From NCBI GenBank assembly GCA_016286205.1, contig JAEESF010000011.1, positions 17,028-81,027 on the forward strand: a stretch of DNA of 64,000 nt, in the 5' to 3' direction. Below, one piece after another: positions 26,073 through 32,504 of this stretch. A program made the position numbers and the translations under genes. Below the pieces are notes generated by a model. The model did no database searches. It saw only the letters and a program-made list of their open reading frames with translations, and had not been told where the DNA came from. This stretch comes from Colicola sp016286205. Its GTDB lineage: Bacteria > Bacteroidota > Bacteroidia > Bacteroidales > Paludibacteraceae. Within the stretch, counting starts at the first letter, position 1, and the number at the start of each line of letters is the position of its first letter.

Positions 26073-27374
26073 ATGCATAGACATTGGCTTTTGGGCATTC
26101 TTTTCCTGTTGTTGCTCCCATCTACTCTGTGGGCTAAAAAACGTACGCAGATTCCTGATTCTCTGTGTGCGATTACCATTGAGGTGAATGGGGTGCCATT
26201 TACTATGCAGCGCATAGAAGGTGGATCTTTTCTTATGGGTGCAACGTTCGACCAGTATGATCCGGACATCTATACAGACAAACCCGCACACTTAGTCTTC
26301 CTTTCTCCGTTTTACATAGCCACTACAGAAGTTACCAATCGGTTGTGGAAGGCTGTTATGCCGGATAAAGAGACGCTAAGTCCATCGGGTTATCCTTTTC
26401 ACCCTGTTTCTTATGTCAATTGGAACGATTGCCAGGAGTTTGTTCGTCGCTTAGACAGCATTACCGGCCTTCCTTTTCGCCTTCCCACAGAGGCAGAGTG
26501 GGAATTTGCTGCTAGGGGAGGCGAAAAAAGCAAACACTATCGTTTTGCTGGAGACAATTGCGCGGATAGCGTAGGGTGGCTTTATTCGTGTTCTGGCAAT
26601 TGGACGCATCCTGTGGCTCGTAAACGCCCCAATGAACTTGGCCTATACGACATGACTGGCAATGTGGCTGAATGGTGTCAAGATTTGTATGGCGCGTATC
26701 AACTATCCACTCTTCCTGACCCACAAGGTGCAGATACGGGCAGTTATCACGTAGTACGTGGTGGTAGTTATGACGAATGTGAAGCCAATAGCCATCTGTC
26801 TGTGCGACGCTGGTATCTGCCGGAAACATCTGCCGGATATATAGGTTTCAGAGTGGCTCTCACGTTGCCTGGTGACCCAATGAAGCAGGAAGTGACCGAA
26901 TCGCCTGCATTATCTAGAAATATTCGTGTGGACGGACGGAAACTCCATTTCGCTCTAGTTCCTGGCGAACAGCCGTATTATATCTCAGACGAGATTAGTG
27001 TCAGTCAATGGAAGCGGATAATGGGCGTCGAGCCACCATCCCAAGAGGCAGGTAGCGCCATTGGTATGTCGCTGAGCGAACGTGTGCTATTTGCGGAAAG
27101 ATGTAGCAGAATAGCAAAACAACCGCTCGTGGTTGCTACTATTGCCGAGACTGATACGGCCATGCAGAAAGGGGCAATCACACCGCCTAGAAAAAAGAAA
27201 CACGAGAAGTCTGTTCGTGCCATTCAACGTAAGCGCAGGACGCGTGAGAAATTGTCGCCCTGGACAGAACTTGTGGGCGTTAAACTTTCTCAACCGGACG
27301 ATCCTATTCTGCTCCAATACCAAGGCGACGATAACGACAAACGTCCTCTCCGCCTAATCCTACGTGCATTATAG
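26073..27374 (+). CDS. SUMF1/FGE-domain secreted protein
   Basis: A 433-residue secreted protein with a formylglycine-generating-enzyme-like (SUMF1) domain. The signal peptide is about residues 1-22 (ATG at 26073; the GTG at 26046 adds nine residues before it). The SUMF1 domain spans about 35-275, with GGSFLMGATFDQYDPD, EVTNRLW, PVSYVNWNDCQEFVRRL, LPTEAEWEFAARGG, DMTGNVAEWCQD, and YHVVRGGSYDE then GFRVAL. After it come about 150 residues with a very basic stretch (PPRKKKHEKSVRAIQRKRR), not part of the usual domain. SUMF1 domains in Bacteroidetes also serve as binding modules, so enzymatic activity is uncertain. Confidence 0.83.
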   Translation: MHRHWLLGILFLLLLPSTLWAKKRTQIPDSLCAITIEVNGVPFTMQRIEGGSFLMGATFDQYDPDIYTDKPAHLVFLSPFYIATTEVTNRLWKAVMPDKETLSPSGYPFHPVSYVNWNDCQEFVRRLDSITGLPFRLPTEAEWEFAARGGEKSKHYRFAGDNCADSVGWLYSCSGNWTHPVARKRPNELGLYDMTGNVAEWCQDLYGAYQLSTLPDPQGADTGSYHVVRGGSYDECEANSHLSVRRWYLPETSAGYIGFRVALTLPGDPMKQEVTESPALSRNIRVDGRKLHFALVPGEQPYYISDEISVSQWKRIMGVEPPSQEAGSAIGMSLSERVLFAERCSRIAKQPLVVATIAETDTAMQKGAITPPRKKKHEKSVRAIQRKRRTREKLSPWTELVGVKLSQPDDPILLQYQGDDNDKRPLRLILRAL

Positions 27375-27453
27375 CGTGGCTCGCACCTACCAATCCAAGT
27401 CCTTGAGTTTTACTTGCAAAAATTACTTTCCAGATTGAATATCAATAAAAAAC

Positions 27454-27484
27454 TTGTGTATGTCATTCTTTTTGAGTAATTTTG
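27454..27484 (+). promoter_or_regulatory. promoter for the 27506 gene
   Basis: TTG at 27454-27456, 20 bases, TAATTTTG at 27477-27484, ending 21 bases before the ATG. Confidence 0.75.
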
Positions 27485-27505
27485 CACCGCAAAATTGTTT
27501 GATAT

Positions 27506-28060
27506 ATGTCCGAACTTGAAAGTTTAAGAAATAGTCTTGTTTTGACAGAGACAGAGCCTTCTAAAATTGAAAGCATATTCAAAGACATTGCGGAGAATTT
27601 GCTTAACAACTTTGTCATCAGAAAGGGAGATAAGTTATATCGCATGGTCGAGATAGAGTTTTATTATAACTTAACCGACACAGCGCATATAACATACGAG
27701 CGCATGACAGAGGCTGGAGAGTGGTTTAACCATGACTTTGGTGTTGATCTTACATTCAGGAGTAATGAAAAATCATACGGTGGAATACTCATCCGCTCCA
27801 TCGAGTGCGGCGGGAAATTTTGCAATGGTCCACTAAAGACCAGAGCCTTGCTATTCCAGTTTGATGCGTTTGGAGAAAAGAAAGATGTTCCCAAGCTTGA
27901 GTATTGTCAAAGAGCAGAAGCGATTGAACCTATTGCTGCAACCAGGTTTAATATATCTGAAAAACAAAATTTCCGGTACTGCATTCCAAGGGAACTTTGG
28001 ACCGAGCACAAAGGATATACAGCATACCCATGGGATTATAAAGGAAATCTTAAAATATAA
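27506..28060 (+). CDS. hypothetical protein, single-gene unit
   Basis: A 184-residue cytosolic protein not recognised as a named family. It begins with a helical segment (SELESLRNSL...IFKDIAENLLNNF). A mixed alpha/beta part follows with several conserved-looking motifs: GDKLYRMVEIEFYYN, AHITYERM, GEWFNHDFGVDLTFRS, YGGILIRSIE and NGPLKTRALLFQF. The clustered His, Asp and Arg residues look like an enzyme or binding site, but I cannot name one. It has its own promoter and a perfect terminator, so it is transcribed alone, and it starts a less conserved, probably accessory stretch that runs to the tRNA. Confidence 0.75.
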   Translation: MSELESLRNSLVLTETEPSKIESIFKDIAENLLNNFVIRKGDKLYRMVEIEFYYNLTDTAHITYERMTEAGEWFNHDFGVDLTFRSNEKSYGGILIRSIECGGKFCNGPLKTRALLFQFDAFGEKKDVPKLEYCQRAEAIEPIAATRFNISEKQNFRYCIPRELWTEHKGYTAYPWDYKGNLKI

Positions 28061-28070
28061 ATCAAAAATT

Positions 28071-28093
28071 GAGACCATAGGTCTCTTTTTTTG
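28071..28093 (+). terminator. terminator of the 27506 gene
   Basis: A perfect GAGACC-ATA-GGTCTC hairpin followed by seven Ts. Confidence 0.85.
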
Positions 28094-28138
28094 TTAATAT
28101 CTTCTTCAAAACTTTTAACAATTTTTAACAGAAAATTT

Positions 28139-28169
28139 TTGGATGTTTGCGAAAAAAAGTTGACCTTTG
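28139..28169 (+). promoter_or_regulatory. promoter for the deiminase gene
   Basis: TTGG (TTG at 28139-28141), 20 bases, GACCTTTG at 28162-28169. The first base of the -7 box is G instead of T, so the promoter may be weaker or regulated. Confidence 0.6.
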
Positions 28170-28216
28170 CACCAGAAGTTAAATAACTAATTATTAACTT
28201 AATAAATGCAAAGGTT

Positions 28217-29755
28217 ATGTTACACGATTCGCAAACTGATTTCGTATTTATACCGATGGCTTTTCGGTATCATTTTCCTCGTTTTTTCAAGAGCCTTATT
28301 GCGGCTTTTAGGGCAGCTAATGTCAAGTATTGTGAGTTACCATACACTAGCAAAAAGTCTCGTCTATGGGTACGTGACTATATGCCCATCACGGTTGATG
28401 GAAAAGGCGACATTGCGCAGTTCCGCTATGATCCGGACTATCTGCGCGCACCTCGTTACGGGAAGTACAAACCAGACATGGTACCTATCTGGGACGATTT
28501 GGAGATGACTCCATTTCGTTATGAGGATATCGTTCTTGACGGAGGTAATGTGCTCACGGATAAGAGTGGTAATGTATATATGACCGATAAGATCTTCTTG
28601 GAGAACCCCAATTATCCTCGTGACTTGCTTATCGCGAACCTAAGGAAGGCACTTAATGCACGCTCCATTAAGATAGTGCATTGGGACAAGTCTGATATCT
28701 ATGGCCATGTAGACGGGATGATGGCAATAGCTGACGATGGTTCGCTCATTACAGACCTTAGTTGGGAATACCTCAATTTCCTCCGCGTAGGGAATAAGAT
28801 CTTCATGGCGCAACTCGGTAAACCGTCTGACGCGCCAGCAGTCAAGCGCATTCAGGAGGCATTCCCTGACTGTGAGGTTTATCCTATTAAATACACGCAG
28901 TCGCTCACGCGACTTGGAGGAGGGCTGCACTGCGCGACTTGGAACACCTTGGAACATGGTTATCAAAATGCAAAGTATTTTAAGCCTTCCAAGCGGCATC
29001 CGTTCAATCCTTTCGATGATGACGCGTTCACGGAAGAACGGTTGCGTGCAGTCCTGGAGCATGAATTGAAACGTAAGCTATCAGAAGATGAGTGGCAGTC
29101 TATCAATAAACCTTTCTATATGTATTGGAATGATTTATATCTCATGGAAAGAAGCTTCTCTCCAAATGACATGTTTGAAGCGATAAAGAAAAATCTGAAA
29201 TTAAAGAATAGTCCTTATTTTCAAACGGACAAGGAGTTGACTAATGTTGTAGATATTCTTACAACATATATGATGCATGTGCCAAGACTCATCCTTCCGG
29301 AAAATACAGATTACAATCCCCATAAAGCATACATTCCTACAAAGGTCATGCTTCTCCATTTCAAGGACACAATTGCCACGCTCACATCTTTCAGCGTTGA
29401 TTTTGTGCATGTAACTAAAGATGTTAATGATGAAATTGCTTACACAAGTGATGTTGTGGCAGAAGCATCTCAAGCTTTAAATCGTAAAGACGGAACAACT
29501 TATGTACTTCGTTTTCGGAAGTGCGATAAGCGTAGAATTTGCCCGTATAGATACACATTGATAGCAAGTGTAGGTTGGACGAAACATGTTCGGATTATAT
29601 TCTACGACAACGCACCTGAGTTATATGATCCACTTATTTCGTACTTTGAAGATATTGTATCTAGCATCAATTTCTATGCTAACTATCGAGAAGGTGACTA
29701 TAATTTTGATGAAAAACCAGATTCACAAGGAGATGCATCCGACTTGCCCTTTTAG
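28217..29755 (+). CDS. agmatine/peptidylarginine deiminase-family protein with novel C-terminal half
   Basis: A 512-residue protein. Residues 1 to about 250 match the PAD-porph/agmatine deiminase (guanidino-modifying) family: RLWVRDYMP, the DGGN motif at 108-111, the catalytic His164 in GHVDG, and the nucleophile Cys239 in LGGGLHC. Members hydrolyse agmatine or arginine-type guanidino groups to citrulline-type products and ammonia. Residues about 250-512 are not part of that family. They contain FYMYWNDLYLMERSF, a Tyr/Lys-rich helical part and a beta-rich end (LRFRKCDKRRICPYRYTLIASVGW) that I do not recognise. There is no signal peptide, unlike the secreted Porphyromonas PPAD. A 64-residue gene overlaps its 3' end. 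Confidence 0.82.
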   Translation: MLHDSQTDFVFIPMAFRYHFPRFFKSLIAAFRAANVKYCELPYTSKKSRLWVRDYMPITVDGKGDIAQFRYDPDYLRAPRYGKYKPDMVPIWDDLEMTPFRYEDIVLDGGNVLTDKSGNVYMTDKIFLENPNYPRDLLIANLRKALNARSIKIVHWDKSDIYGHVDGMMAIADDGSLITDLSWEYLNFLRVGNKIFMAQLGKPSDAPAVKRIQEAFPDCEVYPIKYTQSLTRLGGGLHCATWNTLEHGYQNAKYFKPSKRHPFNPFDDDAFTEERLRAVLEHELKRKLSEDEWQSINKPFYMYWNDLYLMERSFSPNDMFEAIKKNLKLKNSPYFQTDKELTNVVDILTTYMMHVPRLILPENTDYNPHKAYIPTKVMLLHFKDTIATLTSFSVDFVHVTKDVNDEIAYTSDVVAEASQALNRKDGTTYVLRFRKCDKRRICPYRYTLIASVGWTKHVRIIFYDNAPELYDPLISYFEDIVSSINFYANYREGDYNFDEKPDSQGDASDLPF

Positions 29756-29927
29756 CCTAAAGCCGGAGTACGTAGATGAAATGACTGTCGATGCAGCAAC
29801 CGAACTCAAGCACAAAGCCATGTGTGTTTGGAAACTCCTTGGGCCTCATTACACTCACGATCAACTGGAAATCTACTGTGCTCTATATGGAATAACCCTC
29901 GCGCAAGCTTATGAGATACTCCACTAG
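29733..29927 (+). CDS. small hypothetical protein overlapping the deiminase end
   Basis: A 64-residue protein read in another frame over the last 23 bases of the deiminase gene and beyond it. The ATG at 29733 has a purine-rich AAGGAG just upstream; the ATG at 29709 is a possible longer start. The C-terminal half (HYTHDQLEIYCALYGITLAQAYEILH) reads as two or three short helices like a small helix-turn-helix or UBA-like bundle. Function is unknown. The stop codon lies within a CCACTA/TAGTGG hairpin (29921-29936) and next to the attachment-like repeat. Confidence 0.55.
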   Translation: MHPTCPFSLKPEYVDEMTVDAATELKHKAMCVWKLLGPHYTHDQLEIYCALYGITLAQAYEILH

Positions 29928-29931
29928 AATT

Positions 29932-29944
29932 AGTGGGGCTCGAA
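29932..29944 (+). repeat. 13-bp repeat of the tRNA-His T-arm (att-like)
   Basis: AGTGGGGCTCGAA, identical and in the same orientation to 30183-30195 inside tRNA-His. Such copies of a tRNA 3' segment are the usual core of integrase attachment sites. Confidence 0.55.
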
Positions 29945-30117
29945 AATTGCGATATTTCGCAATAATCGTTCGAGCGAAGCGAGATAAGAACCTGGGTTTA
30001 AGAGCCCGCACCTCCACTGCGTTTTTTTTTGTATAGAGGCTAATCCGTTAGGATATTATCGGCTAGTACGTGCGTATAGTAAACTTGTTTACTGAAACGG
30101 ACGTGCTAACCGATAAT
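29938..30117. other. gene-free region with nested inverted repeats
   Basis: GCTCGAA (29938-29944) pairs with TTCGAGC (29969-29975) around a 7-bp ATTGCGA/TCGCAAT hairpin (29946-29963). A run of about nine Ts is near 30021. Then a 63-base imperfect hairpin follows: ATTATCGG (30055-30062) with CCGATAAT (30110-30117), a middle arm 30063-30071 with 30101-30109, and a perfect AGTAAAC/GTTTACT tip (30078-30093). No gene is seen here. Confidence 0.55.
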
Positions 30118-30145
30118 GAGTATCGCCAGATAAACGCCATTATAC

Positions 30146-30172
30146 AAAAAAAAGACATCCCGTAGGATGTCC
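30146..30172 (-). terminator. terminator of tRNA-His
   Basis: On the minus strand, GGACATCC-TACG-GGATGTC followed by eight Ts, directly after the tRNA 3' end. Confidence 0.8.
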
Positions 30173-30175
30173 GTG

Positions 30176-30249
30176 GGTGGAGAGTGGGGCTCGAACCCAC
30201 GACACTCGGAACCACAATCCGATGCTCTGCCAACTGAGCTATGACCACC
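30176..30249 (-). tRNA. tRNA-His (anticodon GTG)
   Basis: A full cloverleaf on the minus strand. The D-arm is GCTC...GAGC, the anticodon arm TCGGA-TTGTGGT-TCCGA (GTG anticodon), and the T-arm GTGGG-TTCGAGC-CCCAC. An extra 5' G at 30249 faces C at 30176, as required for G-1 of tRNA-His. CCA is not encoded. In the acceptor stem GTGGTCA faces TCTCCAC, so positions 5-68 (T-T) and 6-67 (C-C) do not pair. It has its own promoter and terminator, so it is expressed as a single-gene unit. Confidence 0.88.
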
Positions 30250-30278
30250 ATAAATGCTTTATTTTTCAAAAGCGAGTG

Positions 30279-30309
30279 CAAAAGTACTGCTTTTTTTTGA
30301 ATTGACCAA
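30279..30309 (-). promoter_or_regulatory. promoter of tRNA-His
   Basis: On the minus strand, TTGG (TTG at 30307-30309), 20 bases and TACTTTTG (30279-30286), 30 bases before the tRNA. Confidence 0.75.
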
Positions 30310-30333
30310 ATATTTTTGCAAAAAAAGTAGTAT

Positions 30334-30750
30334 CTATTGCATTATTTCTGCTAGAGGCACCCTGACAAAGTCTCTTTCTTGCCATAATGGGTGCGGTATT
30401 TGCAGTTCTGCCGATTGCCATTCTAATGGTCGCTCTCCCTCAAAGGCCAGGATAATATCGATATCAATGGTTCGGTCCTGATACTGGCCGTTTTGCGATT
30501 TGTGCGTGCGTCCTAACGCTCGTTCAATCGCTTGTGTCGCGGCTAGCAGTTCCTGTGGCGACATTTCCGATTCTACACAACAGCATATATTGCAGAAACT
30601 ATTCGTCGAATCAAATCCCCATGGGGCAGAGTAGTAATAAGAAGAGCAGCGTAGAACGTGTCCTATTTGCTGCTCAATCATTCCCAACGCTTGTTGAATC
30701 GTTTGTTCTCGTTCGCCGAGGTTGGATCCAAGTGAAAGATAGTACTTCAT
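30334..30750 (-). CDS. folK: 2-amino-4-hydroxy-6-hydroxymethyldihydropteridine pyrophosphokinase
   Basis: HPPK transfers pyrophosphate from ATP to the pterin in folate synthesis. The 138-residue protein shows the family signature: YYLSLGSNLGER at the start, then YYSAPWGF, and the ATP/pterin motif GQYQDRTIDIDIILAFEG (the family's RxxDxDxLxF-type signature), with PHPLWQERDFVRVPL near the end. Size is normal (about 140-160). The ATG at 30750 is used; a GTG lies one codon upstream. It is the last gene of a long minus-strand series and sits just upstream of the tRNA-His promoter. Confidence 0.93.
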   Translation of the reverse strand: MKYYLSLGSNLGEREQTIQQALGMIEQQIGHVLRCSSYYYSAPWGFDSTNSFCNICCCVESEMSPQELLAATQAIERALGRTHKSQNGQYQDRTIDIDIILAFEGERPLEWQSAELQIPHPLWQERDFVRVPLAEIMQ

Positions 30751-30756
30751 CACGGT

Positions 30757-31269
30757 TTAGTCTCGACTCGATAGTCTGTCGTTAGTCTGTCGCCAGTCTG
30801 TTTTTAGTATCTTGTGGACCACTTTCACCATTTTAGGATACACCACCGAAGTCTTGACTACTTGTGCTTCATCTAGCCAATGAAAACTCTGATTGGTGCG
30901 ATCCATGGCAAATACCACTACAAGAACAAGCAGCCCGTATTTCAGTAAGCCGAAGATACCTCCGAACAGACGATTGGCCCACCCCAGATGGATAGCACGC
31001 ATAAACTTGGTCAAACCACGTGCCAGAAGCGTAAGCAATATCGCAATCGCCAGGAAAATCAGCACATATGCCACTACATCGCATACGCCTTCCGGCCATC
31101 CCCATTGGCCCCATAGCCAAGCAGAGAAATCGGGCATCATGAAGCGTGCGCCCAGTACTCCGAGAATAACCACCAAAATGGCGATTATCTCGGAGACTAA
31201 GCCGCGCATCAGGCCTCTAACAAGACCAACCAATAGCGGTAGTAGCAATAGTACGTCCAGCCAATTCAT
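30757..31269 (-). CDS. CvpA family membrane protein
   Basis: A 170-residue inner-membrane protein of the CvpA (colicin V production) family, with four predicted hydrophobic helices in the first 125 residues (WLDVLLLLPLLVGLVRGLMRG is typical of the family start). CvpA proteins are tied to membrane homeostasis in other bacteria; the exact role here is unknown. The last dozen residues (WRQTNDRLSSRD) are encoded by a low-complexity CAGACTAACGACAGA-type repeat also found in the amidase gene at 44281. It is co-directional with and six bases from folK. Confidence 0.85.
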   Translation of the reverse strand: MNWLDVLLLLPLLVGLVRGLMRGLVSEIIAILVVILGVLGARFMMPDFSAWLWGQWGWPEGVCDVVAYVLIFLAIAILLTLLARGLTKFMRAIHLGWANRLFGGIFGLLKYGLLVLVVVFAMDRTNQSFHWLDEAQVVKTSVVYPKMVKVVHKILKTDWRQTNDRLSSRD

Positions 31270-31278
31270 CTTGTGGAA

Positions 31279-32499
31279 TTATTGGTTGAAAGTCTTCGGG
31301 TCAAATTCCCTAGGAGTCCAAGGCTTGTCTGAATCGCCTTGATAGAACATACGGATATCAGGAACTCCAACTCCAGGAATACCACGAGGAGTGATAGACC
31401 ACTCATAACCCTTCAGACTGCTTGTTGTCAAGTTGGCGGCCTTGTCTAGATACCATCCCAGAATACCGGTAACCGTACCTTCCCAGTTAGGACAGCCACT
31501 TACACCACTCTCATTGGCGCCAGGCAGGTAATAGCAAGCAAATTTGCAATACTCAGAACTGGAGCAACAGATGAAGTTGCTAGCAGGATCTTGTAGAATA
31601 CGGCTCTGCGGATAACCGATGTTTTGCGTAGATGGAGCAAACACATTGGCTAGACCGGAAGAATCCGGGTGAGCATAAATACAAGGAGTGATAGTTCCGT
31701 TATCATCGGTCTCGCCTGTGAAGTGAACATCCTTAAGCACTATCAGTCGGCCGTCTGCCTTACGAATACGGTCCATGCCGTTAGCATCGACGGATGGCTT
31801 TAGAGGAATTTGCGCAAAGAGTTGTGCCAAGGTCAGCGTGTCGTATTTCAGTTTCGTCTGATCAGGAACACCAATCATACGTGTGTTACGACGGAATACG
31901 GCACTCGGAATACGTCCCGGGCACCAACCTACCTTTTGCGATGCGTTCATCGCATAGATATTGTTGTTGTACGATGGTACACAGAGTTGTGGTTGGTTAG
32001 CGTAGCGACCTACAGCCAGACCATTACAACGAATCAGGATTTCCTGACCGAGTTGATACATACCACCGCTCGAACCCATATCAACCGAAACACGCAGACT
32101 CTGCTGTTCGCCTCCTACAACTTGCTGAATAACCAGTGCTTTGTAGAAGTTGCCGGCATAGTCGTCTGTGGCTACGCGGCCGCGAATATAGATACCCTGA
32201 CCATTGGTAGGAATAGTATCCACAGAGTAGAGATATAGTCCGTTGCCATTTGTTGAACGTGTACGATAAGGACACGTGTCACTGGCAAAATTACCTTTCT
32301 CTGTCATAAAGGCATCTTGGAACTCATTCAATGTGTAGATACGATAACCTTGTGGATTCTCCTCGCTCAGTATTTGGTCTATCGACTGTTCTGGAGTGAA
32401 TACATCCTCCTCGGTTAGAGCGCGGGGTTCGCAAGAGGTCATCAGAGCAACTACTGGCATCGCCAGGATCATTGCATACATATAAATAGACTTTCTCAT
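31279..32499 (-). CDS. DUF5689-domain lipoprotein
   Basis: A 406-residue Bacteroidales lipoprotein with the signal ending MTSC (Cys23), followed by a DUF5689 domain of OB-fold type (YIRGRVATDDYAGNFYKALVIQQ, then YQLGQEILIRCNGLAVGRYANQPQLCVP). The remaining region has paired cysteines (CCSSSEYCKFACYY). It lies five bases after the TonB-dependent receptor gene, and DUF5689 lipoproteins commonly accompany such receptors, so it is likely the surface partner of that transporter. The ligand is unknown. Confidence 0.85.
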   Translation of the reverse strand: MRKSIYMYAMILAMPVVALMTSCEPRALTEEDVFTPEQSIDQILSEENPQGYRIYTLNEFQDAFMTEKGNFASDTCPYRTRSTNGNGLYLYSVDTIPTNGQGIYIRGRVATDDYAGNFYKALVIQQVVGGEQQSLRVSVDMGSSGGMYQLGQEILIRCNGLAVGRYANQPQLCVPSYNNNIYAMNASQKVGWCPGRIPSAVFRRNTRMIGVPDQTKLKYDTLTLAQLFAQIPLKPSVDANGMDRIRKADGRLIVLKDVHFTGETDDNGTITPCIYAHPDSSGLANVFAPSTQNIGYPQSRILQDPASNFICCSSSEYCKFACYYLPGANESGVSGCPNWEGTVTGILGWYLDKAANLTTSSLKGYEWSITPRGIPGVGVPDIRMFYQGDSDKPWTPREFDPKTFNQ

Positions 32500-32504
32500 G
32501 ATGC

